Of a stretch of DNA of 62,682 nt, positions 16,669 to 25,266 are shown one piece after another. The notes beneath the pieces were generated by a model. That model worked only from the letters and a program-made list of their open reading frames with translations, made no database searches and had not been told where the DNA came from. The stretch spans positions 1-62,682 of the forward strand of contig DATIPS010000049.1 in NCBI GenBank assembly GCA_035471805.1, in the 5' to 3' direction. The stretch is from Acidimicrobiia bacterium. Its GTDB lineage: Bacteria; Actinomycetota; Acidimicrobiia; Spongiisociales; JAHEDJ01. A program made the position numbers and the translations under genes. Each line of letters starts with the position of its first letter. Within the stretch, counting starts at the first letter, position 1.

Positions 16669-17847
16669 TCATGCCACCTTCACGATCAAGGCGTCGCCCT
16701 GACCTCCGCCGCCGCACAGGGTCGCCGCGCCGATGCCGCCTCCGCGCCGGCGCAGGGCGTTGATCAGCGTGACGACCAGGCGGGCTCCGGTTGCCCCGAT
16801 CGGGTGACCCATCGCGACTGCACCGCCGTTGACGTTCACCTTCTCGTGGGGGATGTCGAGCATCCTGGCCGACCACAGCGAAACGGCGGCGAACGCTTCG
16901 TTGATCTCGACCAGATCGAGGTCGGACGCCTCCATTCCGGCCTTCTTGAGCGCCACTTGCAGCGCTTCTGCCGGTCGCTCGTGCAGCGTGGCGTCCCGTC
17001 CTCCTATCTGTCCGTAGGCGATCACTTCCGCGAGGATCGGCAGGCCGGCGGCCTCCGCGGCCCTGCGGTCGGCAGCAACGACCGCTGCGCCTCCGTCGGA
17101 GATCTGAGAGGCGTTCCCGGCTGTGATGGTTCCCTCTTCGATGAAGGCCGGTCGCAGACGACCGAGCGACTCGGCGGTCGTGCCGGCTCGTACACCCTCG
17201 TCGGTGTCGAAGACCACGGGGTCACCCTTGCGTTGCCGGATCGAGATGGGGACGATCTCGTCCGCGAAAGCGCCGTTCTCGGCGGCTGCGATCGTGCGTG
17301 CGTGGCTCGCCGCCGACCATTCGTCCTGTTCTTCCCGGCTGATGCCGAGCTGCCGGTTCTTCATGTCCGAACTCTCGCCCATGGTGCACTGGTCGAAAGC
17401 GCAGAAGAGACCGTCGTGCAGCATCACATCGACGAGAGTTGCATCGCCCAGGCGACTGCCGGCGCGTAGCTCGCGCAGCACGTGAGGTGCGTTCGTCATC
17501 GACTCCATGCCGCCCGCCACGACAAACGACGACTCGCCGAGGCGGATCGACCGATCGGCATGGCCGATGGCCGCGAGTCCGGAAAGGCATACCTTGTTGA
17601 TCGTGATCGCCGGAACGGTCATCGGGATGCCCGCCCGGGTGGCGGCGACCCGCGAAGTTATCTGACCCTCTCCTGCCTGGAGGACCTGTCCGAAGATGAC
17701 CTCGTCCACCTTGTTGGCTTCCAGGCCCGAGCGCTCCAGCGCACCCTCAATGGCTCTCGCGCCGAGATCAACGGCACGCAGTGCTGCGAGGCTCCCCGAG
17801 AACTTGCCGATCGCCGTTCGGGCGATCCCTGTGATAACTGCACCCAT
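16669..17847 (-). CDS. acetyl-CoA C-acetyltransferase (thiolase)
   Basis: This 392-residue thiolase makes or cleaves acetoacetyl-CoA or longer 3-ketoacyl-CoA. The nucleophile Cys lies in NKVCLSGLAAIGHAD (about 87-90), the base His in VAMGHPIGATGARL (about 350), and the second Cys in TLCGGGGQGDA near the C-terminus. All active-site residues are present. It is likely co-transcribed with glpX and divergent from the methylmalonyl-CoA epimerase. The biosynthetic AtoB/PhaA subgroup fits best, but chain-length specificity cannot be told. Confidence 0.92.
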   Translation of the reverse strand: MGAVITGIARTAIGKFSGSLAALRAVDLGARAIEGALERSGLEANKVDEVIFGQVLQAGEGQITSRVAATRAGIPMTVPAITINKVCLSGLAAIGHADRSIRLGESSFVVAGGMESMTNAPHVLRELRAGSRLGDATLVDVMLHDGLFCAFDQCTMGESSDMKNRQLGISREEQDEWSAASHARTIAAAENGAFADEIVPISIRQRKGDPVVFDTDEGVRAGTTAESLGRLRPAFIEEGTITAGNASQISDGGAAVVAADRRAAEAAGLPILAEVIAYGQIGGRDATLHERPAEALQVALKKAGMEASDLDLVEINEAFAAVSLWSARMLDIPHEKVNVNGGAVAMGHPIGATGARLVVTLINALRRRGGGIGAATLCGGGGQGDALIVKVA

Positions 17848-17914
17848 TACTGGTCACCTCCTGCGACGAGACTACCCGGGTAACCCGGCGTCCTCCCCGG
17901 TAGTCTCAGTCCCA

Positions 17915-18322
17915 GTGAAGCTAATCAATCTCGATCATGTTGCAATTGCCGTGCCGGACCTCGACCAGGCGATCGCCGAGTACAGGCGTCAGTACGAGGT
18001 GGAGCCACTCTTCCGCGAGGTCGTCGAGGAACAAGGTGTCGAGGAAGCAATGATCCCGCTCGGCGGGTCGTTCGTGCAGCTCATTCGACCGCTCCGCGCG
18101 GACTCTCCGGTGGGGCGTTTTCTTGCCAGGAACGGGCCGGGTCTTCACCATGTCGCCTACGCGGTGGCCTCGATCGAGGACGCTCTCGACCATTTGAGGA
18201 GCGAAGGGATCCGTCTCGTGGACGAATCCCCCCGTATCGGTGGGAGGGGAGCCAAGATCGCCTTCGTCCATCCGAAGGAACTGGCCGGGACCCTCATCGA
18301 ACTGGTCGAGACTGATGAATAG
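17915..18322 (+). CDS. mce: methylmalonyl-CoA epimerase
   Basis: This 135-residue glyoxalase/VOC-fold enzyme interconverts the two methylmalonyl-CoA epimers in propionyl-CoA metabolism. LDHVAIAVPDLDQAI (first metal His), EEQGVEEAMIPLG, GLHHVAYAV (second His) and GTLIELVE (C-terminal metal Glu) are all present. I placed the start at the GTG at 17915 (V-K-L-I-N-L-D-H-V-A), since the frame is open further upstream without family similarity. The stop overlaps the next small gene. Confidence 0.92.
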   Translation: MKLINLDHVAIAVPDLDQAIAEYRRQYEVEPLFREVVEEQGVEEAMIPLGGSFVQLIRPLRADSPVGRFLARNGPGLHHVAYAVASIEDALDHLRSEGIRLVDESPRIGGRGAKIAFVHPKELAGTLIELVETDE

Positions 18323-18545
18323 CGAGATCCGGGTGCGCGGCGGCGTCGGACCCCAGGAGGCGGCTGCCATCCTGGCTGCCGTTCAGCTACTTCTCGAGGA
18401 AGAGGCCGCATCACAGGCGATGATCGCCCCCCGCAACGTTCCGACGGCCTGGGTGCGGTCGAGCCGGCGACGGGTCGTGAAACCTGCCAGGCACACATCC
18501 ACTTCTCTGAGCCCCCACGGAATCGCCGACGGCCAGATCCGGTAG
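18315..18545 (+). CDS. acyl-CoA carboxylase epsilon subunit-like small protein
   Basis: This 76-residue protein begins at an ATG 8 bp inside the end of mce. IRVRGGVGPQEAAAILAAVQLLLEEE followed by a Trp and a basic tail (TAWVRSSRRR) fits the epsilon subunit of actinobacterial acetyl- or propionyl-CoA carboxylases: an N-terminal VRG strand, an amphipathic helix and a Trp/Arg-rich C-terminus. Position after methylmalonyl-CoA epimerase supports a role in propionyl-CoA carboxylation. No alpha or beta subunit is nearby, which is unusual. The match is by pattern only. Confidence 0.55.
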   Translation: MNSEIRVRGGVGPQEAAAILAAVQLLLEEEAASQAMIAPRNVPTAWVRSSRRRVVKPARHTSTSLSPHGIADGQIR

Positions 18546-18563
18546 GGGGAGCCCTGCCGGGCA

Positions 18564-18599
18564 CCGGTTCCGCATTTCGGGTTCCGGGTGTTCGGGTTC
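18564..18599. repeat. degenerate heptad array (5 units)
   Basis: The units CCGGTTC, CGCATTT, CGGGTTC, CGGGTGT, then after one extra base CGGGTTC, lie between the epsilon-like gene and the end of murJ (convergent genes). It is GC-richer than the CCTAGAA arrays but has the same 7-bp period. Confidence 0.5.
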
Positions 18600-18630
18600 C
18601 GCCGTCCCGGGCCGGTGGACCAATGGCCGA

Positions 18631-20238
18631 TCAATCGAGTGGCGCCGATGCTCCTCGGCCGCGCCGCAAACCCTCCAGTTCCGGCGCGCGCATCGCTCGT
18701 GCGGAACCCAGGAACACTGTTCCGACTACGAGGGCGCCCACCGCCAGTGCGGCCAGTGACCGCCAGAAGCCTGACAAGGCGATATCTCCGGTGACGGACG
18801 ATACCGCCCACCAGCCTGCGGCCGCCGCCAGACCGGCCGCCACCGCGCTGCGACCTATTGAGGCGAGCAGAGGTTGAAGCTCACCGCCGCCCGTTCTCCG
18901 GTACCAGACCGAGGCCATCATCAGGGTATAGAGCGTCATGGCGAGAGTGCTGGCCAATGCCATGCCGGGAGTCCCCATCACGTCGAAAAGCCATATGTAG
19001 AGCCATACTCCGGCGGCCGTGCCGATGGTTCCGGTGATCACCGGCACCCACATCTCCCGGCGGGCGTAGAAGCCGCGGGCGTACAGCTGGTGGGCTCCCC
19101 AGACCGGGATGCTGAACGCGTAGGGAACGAGGGCCGCCGCAGTTCCGATTGTCGCCGCGTTCGTGAACTCTCCGCGCTCGAAGACCAGCCGGACGGCAGG
19201 TTGCGAAGCGGCGAGAACAGCCGCGGTCGCCGCAGCGCCCACGAAGACCGTGTACTGGAGCGCCTTGCGCAGAGTCGCCGCCAACTCCGCATGACGGCCC
19301 TCTGCGAAGAGGCTCGCCAGGAACGGATAGGCTGCTACGCCGGCCGCCTGGGCGATCATGCCGACCGGCAACATGTTGAGCCTTCGAGCCAGACCGAGTT
19401 GGGTGATCGAACCTTCGCCGGCCCATTGGCCGAATATCCGCACGAACTGCTCGTCGAGCACGGCGATCGACTGCCCGAGCATCAGGGGGAGCGCCAGCAC
19501 GGCGTACTCCCAGAGAGACGGATGCCGCCAGCGCGTGCCCGGCATCCAGCGCAGGCCGGCCCGTTTCGCCCCGACGACCTGAAGGGCGAAGTTACCGAGG
19601 ATGGCTCCGGCCAGGGCTCCGTAGACGAACCCCGCCGGCGAAGGTTTCCCGATGGCCCAACTGATGAGACCTCCGGCGATGATGCTCAGGTTGTAGACGA
19701 GTGGGGCCAGCGCGGGGATCAGGAACCGTCTGCGGGCGTACTGGACGGCCATCAACAGCGAGCCGACGAGGAAGAACAACTGAGCCGGAGCAACGACCCT
19801 CGTCAGTGCGGCCACCTCATCGAGCTGCACGTCGGATAGGCGTTTGGCTGCATCGGACACGGGCAGCCAGTCTGAGAGTCCGACGAACAGCAACTCAACC
19901 AGCGGTCGGGCGAAGACGATCGTGGCGACGGTGAGTGCCGTCATCACCACCACAACCGGACGGACCACTGCAGCAAACGATCGCCAGGCGCCGTCCTCGT
20001 CGTCGTCGACGAAGTAGCGGGAGAGGATCGGAATGAAAGTGATCGTCATGTACCCGCCTGCCATGAGATAGAACAGCAGATCGGGAATGAAGAAGGCGGC
20101 GAAATAGATGTCCCCGGCCGCCGTTGCGCCGAGGAGGTTGGCGATGAGGAGATCGCGCAGCAGGCCCAGGATGCGAGAGAGCACGATCCCGCCGGAGACG
20201 AGCAACGCCGCCTTGCCGATGGTCGTTCGCCGGCTCAT
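18631..20238 (-). CDS. murJ: lipid II flippase MurJ/MviN
   Basis: This 535-residue polytopic membrane protein flips the peptidoglycan precursor lipid II. The N-terminal KAALLVSGGIVLSRILGLLR and FIPDLLFYLMAGGYMTITFIP are characteristic MviN sequences, and 13-14 hydrophobic segments span the protein. It lacks the long pseudokinase extension found in mycobacterial MurJ. Its ATG overlaps the stop of the upstream PHP gene by 4 bp, suggesting co-translation. Confidence 0.92.
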   Translation of the reverse strand: MSRRTTIGKAALLVSGGIVLSRILGLLRDLLIANLLGATAAGDIYFAAFFIPDLLFYLMAGGYMTITFIPILSRYFVDDDEDGAWRSFAAVVRPVVVVMTALTVATIVFARPLVELLFVGLSDWLPVSDAAKRLSDVQLDEVAALTRVVAPAQLFFLVGSLLMAVQYARRRFLIPALAPLVYNLSIIAGGLISWAIGKPSPAGFVYGALAGAILGNFALQVVGAKRAGLRWMPGTRWRHPSLWEYAVLALPLMLGQSIAVLDEQFVRIFGQWAGEGSITQLGLARRLNMLPVGMIAQAAGVAAYPFLASLFAEGRHAELAATLRKALQYTVFVGAAATAAVLAASQPAVRLVFERGEFTNAATIGTAAALVPYAFSIPVWGAHQLYARGFYARREMWVPVITGTIGTAAGVWLYIWLFDVMGTPGMALASTLAMTLYTLMMASVWYRRTGGGELQPLLASIGRSAVAAGLAAAAGWWAVSSVTGDIALSGFWRSLAALAVGALVVGTVFLGSARAMRAPELEGLRRGRGASAPLD

Positions 20239-21089
20239 GACGGCAGCGCGGCCCGAGCCGCGCTCAGTTCCTCGAGCACTTCGTCGGCGACGACAAGATC
20301 ACCCCAGCCGGTGCCCAGCTGAAGGCCCTCTTTGTAGGTCCCGTGGTAGTCGGAACCCCCAGAAGGGATCATTCCGAAGGATCTCGTCACCGCGGCCAGT
20401 GCCTCTCGTTCGTCGGGGGAGTATTCGGGGTAGTAGCAGTCGATGCCGGCCAGCCCCAGGCCGGCAAGGTAGCCGAACGCTTCACGAAACTGGGCTTCGG
20501 ACTCGAGGCCCATCGTGTACGGATGGGAGAGAATCGGCAGCGCTCGTGACCGCAGGGCTAGTTCGATGGAATCCTCAGGGGTGAGGCGCTCGCGAGGCAC
20601 ATAGGCCGGCCGCCCGTTGCCCAGGTAGTCATCGAATGCGGCGCGCATGTCCTCCGCCACCCCCTTGCGGATCAGCACGGCGGCGATGTGCGGCCTGCCG
20701 GTTACGCCGGTGCCCGCCTCCTCCGCCACCTCTTCATTCGTGATATCGATCCCGAGACCGTTGAGCTTCTCGACGATGCGGTCGTTCCGGGTCGCCCGGG
20801 CCCCCCGGATACGGGCCAATCGGTCCTGGAGCGGGCCTTCCCCCGGTTCGAGGAACAACACGACCATGTGCAAGGTCCCCGGTGCCCACTCACACGAGAT
20901 CTCGATGCCGGGGACGACGTCGAGGCCGAGCCGGGCACCTGCGGAGCGCGCCTCCTCTATGCCATCCTGGGTGTCGTGATCGGTCAGCGCCAGCGCGGAC
21001 AGCCCGGCGGAACGGGCCTTCTCGATGAGCGCTGTGGGCGAGTCCGACCCATCGGAAAACCGGCTGTGGGTGTGGAGGTCGACGGGCAT
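20235..21089 (-). CDS. PHP-domain metal-dependent phosphoesterase
   Basis: This protein of about 284 residues belongs to the TrpH/YciV-like PHP family; some members are 5'-3' exonucleases or nucleotide phosphatases. Metal ligands are visible in MPVDLHTHSRFSDGSDSP, ALTDHDTQDGI, VPGIEISCEW, ILSHPYTMG and SGGSDYHGTYK. I placed the start at the ATG at 21089 (M-P-V-D-L-H-T-H), because the 29 codons upstream lack family similarity. It overlaps murJ by 4 bp. Confidence 0.85.
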   Translation of the reverse strand: MPVDLHTHSRFSDGSDSPTALIEKARSAGLSALALTDHDTQDGIEEARSAGARLGLDVVPGIEISCEWAPGTLHMVVLFLEPGEGPLQDRLARIRGARATRNDRIVEKLNGLGIDITNEEVAEEAGTGVTGRPHIAAVLIRKGVAEDMRAAFDDYLGNGRPAYVPRERLTPEDSIELALRSRALPILSHPYTMGLESEAQFREAFGYLAGLGLAGIDCYYPEYSPDEREALAAVTRSFGMIPSGGSDYHGTYKEGLQLGTGWGDLVVADEVLEELSAARAALPS

Positions 21090-21156
21090 ATCCGCCGGGC
21101 AGAGTAGCGACACGAGGCACTCGTTCCGGCCATCATGACGGGATACCATTCCCACT

Positions 21157-21171
21157 AGGGAGGCACAGACG
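21157..21171 (+). promoter_or_regulatory. Shine-Dalgarno and possible ACG start for pabBC
   Basis: AGGGAGG at 21157-21163 is followed after 5 nt by ACG at 21169, in frame with pabBC. The codons from there to the ATG at 21238 read as family-like sequence (YIRFDDLRPHSRRSF). The ATG itself has no ribosome binding site. The frame contains no ATG, GTG or TTG between a stop at 21136 and 21238. Confidence 0.45.
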
Positions 21172-21237
21172 ACCACCGGTCACACACCCTACATCCGCTT
21201 CGACGATCTGCGACCGCATAGCCGGCGGTCGTTCACG

Positions 21238-22938
21238 ATGTCCGGCGAGGCGCAGATTCTCATAGCGAAGTCGGCACGCGAGGTAGCCGGTGTGCTCGAT
21301 GCGGCCGAGCAGGCGGTGGCGGGCGGACGCTGGGTGGCCGGTTTCGTTTCCTATGAGGCGGCGCCCGGTCTCGATCCTGCACTCCGTGTTGAGCCCTCGG
21401 CGGGCACCGCCTTCGACGAGCTCCCGGCGGCGTGGTTTGCCGTGTTCCCCGACCGCCGACCGGCCGACGACTCGAATGCCGAGAGCTATTCCCTCGGCAG
21501 CTGGAGTGCCGCCGTCAGCGAATCCGACCACCGTTCGTCGGTCCATCGAATCCTGGAGCACATCCGGCAGGGCGATACATATCAGGTCAATCTGACCTTC
21601 GGCCTCTCGACCCCCTTCACCGGCGGCGCTCGATCGTTCTACCTCGACCTGATCGCCGCGCAAACGTGCGGATACGGGTCATATATCGACACCGGGCGAT
21701 GGCAGATTGCGTCGGCCTCGCCCGAGTTGTTCTTCGAGTGGAGCGATGAGCGGATCGTCTGCCGCCCCATGAAGGGCACCGTGCGGCGCGGATTGCTCAC
21801 TGCGGAGGACGAGGAGCAGCGCCTCGCATTGCTGGCGTCCGAGAAGGACCGGGCCGAGAACGTGATGATCGTCGACATGGTTCGCAACGACCTCGGCCGG
21901 GTGGCGGTAGTCGGCTCTGTCGACACTCCGGTCCTGTTCAGCGCCGAGAAGTACGACACGGTCTGGCAACTCACCTCCACCGTGACGGCGCGAACAACTC
22001 CGGGCACCTCGCTGCGGTCGGTCTTCGAAGCACTGTTCCCGAGCGCGTCGATAACCGGCGCACCAAAGGTCGCCACGATGGAGATCATCAGCGCACTCGA
22101 GGGACACCCGCGCGGGGTCTATTGCGGCACCATCGGATTCGGCGGTCCCGGGCCAACGGGCCGTCCTGAGTGGGCGTTCAACGTCGCAATCCGTACGGTC
22201 GTGCTGGATCGCCGGCGCGGGGTGGCGCATTACGGGACCGGGGGCGGCGTCACGATCGATTCAACCGCCGAGGGCGAGTATCGAGAGGCATTGCTCAAAG
22301 CAGAGGTTCTGGCACGACGCACTGCCGACTTCCGCCTTCTGGAGACGATGCGGTGGGAGCCGGCGTCCGGATTCTGGCTTCTCGACCGGCACCTGGATCG
22401 CCTGGTGGACTCGGGCTGGTACTTCGACATCCCCCTCGATCGAGAGAAGGTCTTGACGGACCTCCAGCGGGCGGTCGCCGGTTTGGACGCCCCTTCCGTC
22501 CTGCGCCTCGTAGTCGACCGTACGGGGTCGATCTCGATCGATGTTGCAGCCCTGCCGGCTGCGGATACCGGGGTCAGGCTGGCGGTGGACGACCGGCCGA
22601 TCGACCGCCGGGACCCGCTCCTCTACCACAAGACAACCGGACGGCGCGTGTACAACGAGGCGGCGGCCCGGCATCCCGGAGCAGACGACGTCGTGTTGTG
22701 GAATGAGTCAGGACAGGTCACCGAAACGACGATCGGGAACCTGGCCGTGCTGGTGGACGGAATCTGGTGGACGCCGCCCGTGTCGAGCGGGTGCCTGCCG
22801 GGAACGTATCGGGCCGAACTACTCGAGGAGGGGAAGCTTCGCGAGCGGGTGATCACCACCGGTGAGCTTCGTTCTGCCGGCTCGATCGCGCGCCTCAACT
22901 CGGTGAGAGGCTGGGAAATGGCGGCTCTGGCCGGATAG
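21238..22938 (+). CDS. pabBC: fused aminodeoxychorismate synthase component I and 4-amino-4-deoxychorismate lyase
   Basis: At least 566 residues combine two steps of p-aminobenzoate synthesis for folate. The PabB-like part (about 1-355) has the chorismate-binding motifs IRQGDTYQVNLTFG, CRPMKGTVRRG, SITGAPKVATMEII, HYGTGGGVTIDS and EGEYREALLKAE. The PabC-like PLP domain follows (about 370-566) with LLETMRW, FWLLDRHLDRL, the likely PLP Lys in YHKTTGRRVYNEA, and WNESGQVTETTIGNLAV. The PabA glutaminase is not nearby. The start is uncertain: coding similarity extends upstream to a possible ACG start at 21169. Confidence 0.9.
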   Translation: MSGEAQILIAKSAREVAGVLDAAEQAVAGGRWVAGFVSYEAAPGLDPALRVEPSAGTAFDELPAAWFAVFPDRRPADDSNAESYSLGSWSAAVSESDHRSSVHRILEHIRQGDTYQVNLTFGLSTPFTGGARSFYLDLIAAQTCGYGSYIDTGRWQIASASPELFFEWSDERIVCRPMKGTVRRGLLTAEDEEQRLALLASEKDRAENVMIVDMVRNDLGRVAVVGSVDTPVLFSAEKYDTVWQLTSTVTARTTPGTSLRSVFEALFPSASITGAPKVATMEIISALEGHPRGVYCGTIGFGGPGPTGRPEWAFNVAIRTVVLDRRRGVAHYGTGGGVTIDSTAEGEYREALLKAEVLARRTADFRLLETMRWEPASGFWLLDRHLDRLVDSGWYFDIPLDREKVLTDLQRAVAGLDAPSVLRLVVDRTGSISIDVAALPAADTGVRLAVDDRPIDRRDPLLYHKTTGRRVYNEAAARHPGADDVVLWNESGQVTETTIGNLAVLVDGIWWTPPVSSGCLPGTYRAELLEEGKLRERVITTGELRSAGSIARLNSVRGWEMAALAG

Positions 22939-23051
22939 CTCCCCGTGCTCCGAGGGCCGCCCATTCTCCGGCCACGGGCGAGAGAGACAGGCGGATTTCG
23001 CGTTCTCGTTCCGGGATGCGAAGGTCCGGGGGACCGAACTCAGATAGTCAG

Positions 23052-23072
23052 GCTGCTACCTGCCACCTGCTA
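23052..23072. repeat. degenerate heptad array (3 units) ending in a stop codon
   Basis: GCTGCTA, CCTGCCA and CCTGCTA are contiguous. The last three bases are the stop codon of the cyclophilin gene on the minus strand, so the array begins inside the coding region. Confidence 0.5.
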
Positions 23073-23954
23073 CGGCGTGACCTCAACATCGACCCGCTCG
23101 ATGAACAAGCCCTCCATGGGCACGCTCTGCTCGCCTCCGCGGAACTCCTTGGGGAGGGCCTCGATGGCGTCCATGGTGGCGTCGGAGTCGACGGTCCTGC
23201 CGAACACGGAGTAGCTGGGGCCGAGCGGGTAATCCTCGAACATGATGAAGAACTGGCTACCGGCACTGCCCGGCGCCCCGCTGTTCGCCATTGCCAGTGT
23301 TCCCTTCGGGTAGGGAGACACGGCAGACGCCAGCTCATCGGGCAGCAGGTAGCCGGGGTTGCCGGTTCCGGTCGCCGTCGGGTCGCCGCCCTGCAGCATG
23401 AATCCTTCGACGATGCGATGGAAAGCCTGTCCTGTGAAATAGCCCTGACGGGCCAGGAACACGAACGAGTTGACGGTCTCGGGCGCGGCTGCCGGATCGA
23501 GCTCCAGAACGATGTCACCGCACGACGTGACGATGGTCGCGACTACCCGATCGGAGGGATCTATGCCTTGATCCTCCGGGGCGTCGAAGGTCATCGGCTC
23601 GACCGGATCGGGCAAAGTCCCGCCGCAGGCGACCGGCAGCGTCCGGTAGTCGTCGTAACCCGACGGTATCTGCACGTCGGGGCCGGCGGCTGCCGTGGTA
23701 GCGGTGGTACTCGTCGAAGTCGAGTCGGTCGTGCTCGTCGAGGCCGGGATGGTTGTACTCGTCGAGGTATCAGCGGTCGCGTCGTCGTTTCCGCTCAGCA
23801 GCGAGTTGACACCGAGGACTATGACGACGATCACGAACAATATGACGACTTGAGTGATCCGGCGGCGCAGTGCTTTGGCTCGAGCTGCTTTGCGCTCTGC
23901 TTCGAGACGCTTCTGGCGGTTCACTTTTTGTCGTTCGCGTTTTTCGTGGCTCAC
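23070..23954 (-). CDS. membrane-anchored cyclophilin-type peptidyl-prolyl isomerase
   Basis: This 294-residue protein has a highly basic cytoplasmic N-terminus (about 1-33), one membrane helix (VVILFVIVVIVLGVNSLL, about 36-53), a Ser/Thr-rich linker (about 58-90) and a cyclophilin domain. Key cyclophilin residues are visible in QAFHRIVEGFMLQGGDP, GTLAMANSGAPGSAGSQFFI and YSVFGRTVD. It should speed proline isomerisation in exported proteins. The start is GTG. It is a single gene, divergent from lysC. Confidence 0.9.
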   Translation of the reverse strand: MSHEKRERQKVNRQKRLEAERKAARAKALRRRITQVVILFVIVVIVLGVNSLLSGNDDATADTSTSTTIPASTSTTDSTSTSTTATTAAAGPDVQIPSGYDDYRTLPVACGGTLPDPVEPMTFDAPEDQGIDPSDRVVATIVTSCGDIVLELDPAAAPETVNSFVFLARQGYFTGQAFHRIVEGFMLQGGDPTATGTGNPGYLLPDELASAVSPYPKGTLAMANSGAPGSAGSQFFIMFEDYPLGPSYSVFGRTVDSDATMDAIEALPKEFRGGEQSVPMEGLFIERVDVEVTP

Positions 23955-24033
23955 GGGCGGGAACTATAGGCGCGTCTGAAGAGGTTTCCGCCACCGTTAC
24001 ACTCGTTCTTCGACATTAATCAGGAGTGGCCGG

Positions 24034-25266
24034 ATGGCCTTGATCGTTCAGAAGTACGGCGGCACCTCGGTGGCCGATGCAAGCCGCCTCAAACAAGTTG
24101 CACATCGGATCGCCGCCACCCGCCGCGCAGGCAACCAGGTGATCGTGGTGGTCTCCGCGATGGGTTCGACCACCGACGACCTGATTGCGCTGGCCGATCA
24201 GGTGAACACCAGTCCGCCGGCCCGCGAGATGGACATGCTGCTCACCGCCGGTGAGCGCATCTCCATGGCCTTGCTGGCCATGGCCATCCATGCCGAAGGT
24301 CTCGAAGCCGTGAGCTTCACCGGTTCCCAGGCCGGCATCCTGACCAGCGAAGCACACGGCGAAGCCAAGATCGAGGAGATTCGCGGATTCCGAGTCCAGG
24401 AGTCACTCGATGAGGGCAAGGTCGTCATCGTCGCCGGTTTCCAGGGGGTGTCGCCCCGAACCAAGGAGATCACAACACTCGGACGGGGAGGCTCGGATGC
24501 CTCGGCAGTTGCTCTGGCGGCTGCTTTCGGGGCGGACGTTTGTGAGATCTGTACAGATGTCGACGGCGTCTTCACGGCCGACCCGAGAATCGTTCCCAAC
24601 GCCAGGAAACTCGACGAAATCTCAACCGAAGAGATGCTCGAACTCGCCGCCACCGGCGCCGGCGTGCTCATGGCGCGCTCGGTGGAGTTCGGACGTCGTT
24701 TCAACATCCCTATCCACGTGCGGTCTTCGTTCAGCGACGCGCCGGGTACCTGGGTCAAGGAGAAGACCATGGAACAAGCCATCATCAGCGGAATCGCTCA
24801 CGACAAGTCGGAGGCGAAAGTAACGGTTCATGGAGTTCCGGATCGGCCGGGTATTGCAGCCAGTCTGTTTGAGCCCATGGCGAAGGCTGAGATCAATATC
24901 GACATGATCGTTCAGAACGTTTCCATCGACGGCTCGACGGACATCAGCTTCACGGTCCCGAGAGCCATGTCGGCGGTCGCTCTCGGCGTCACCGAGCAGG
25001 TCGCAGCCGAGATCGGCGCGGCCGGAGTCGACATCGACAACGACATCGCCAAGGTCTCGCTCGTCGGAGCCGGCATGAAATCGCACCCGGGTGTGGCCGC
25101 CAAGGTCTTCAGGGCGTTGAGCAATGCGGACATCAACATCGAGATGATCTCCACGTCGACCATCCGCATCTCCTGCGTCGTTCGGTCGGATCGGGTGGAG
25201 GACGCGGTCCGGACCTTGCACGAGGCGTTCGAGGACGAACTGGCCGGAGCGCAAGCCGATGCCTGA
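24034..25266 (+). CDS. lysC: aspartate kinase, with nested beta-subunit start
   Basis: This 410-residue enzyme phosphorylates aspartate, the first step to Lys, Thr and Met. [28 protein letters not shown] and [12 protein letters not shown] mark the kinase domain (about 1-240), and two ACT domains for feedback control follow. AGGAG precedes the ATG. Inside the gene an ATG at 24769 ([17 protein letters not shown]) has its own Shine-Dalgarno AAGGAG at 24757-24762 with 6 nt spacing. This is the place where corynebacterial and bacillar aspartokinases start their separate regulatory beta subunit. Its end overlaps asd by 8 bp. Confidence 0.95.
   Translation: MALIVQKYGGTSVADASRLKQVAHRIAATRRAGNQVIVVVSAMGSTTDDLIALADQVNTSPPAREMDMLLTAGERISMALLAMAIHAEGLEAVSFTGSQAGILTSEAHGEAKIEEIRGFRVQESLDEGKVVIVAGFQGVSPRTKEITTLGRGGSDASAVALAAAFGADVCEICTDVDGVFTADPRIVPNARKLDEISTEEMLELAATGAGVLMARSVEFGRRFNIPIHVRSSFSDAPGTWVKEKTMEQAIISGIAHDKSEAKVTVHGVPDRPGIAASLFEPMAKAEINIDMIVQNVSIDGSTDISFTVPRAMSAVALGVTEQVAAEIGAAGVDIDNDIAKVSLVGAGMKSHPGVAAKVFRALSNADINIEMISTSTIRISCVVRSDRVEDAVRTLHEAFEDELAGAQADA
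24757..24771 (+). promoter_or_regulatory. internal ribosome binding site and start of the aspartokinase beta subunit
   Basis: AAGGAG at 24757-24762, 6 nt, then ATG at 24769, in frame with lysC. Translation from here gives a 165-residue protein with both ACT domains, the beta subunit of an alpha2-beta2 aspartokinase. Confidence 0.7.
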
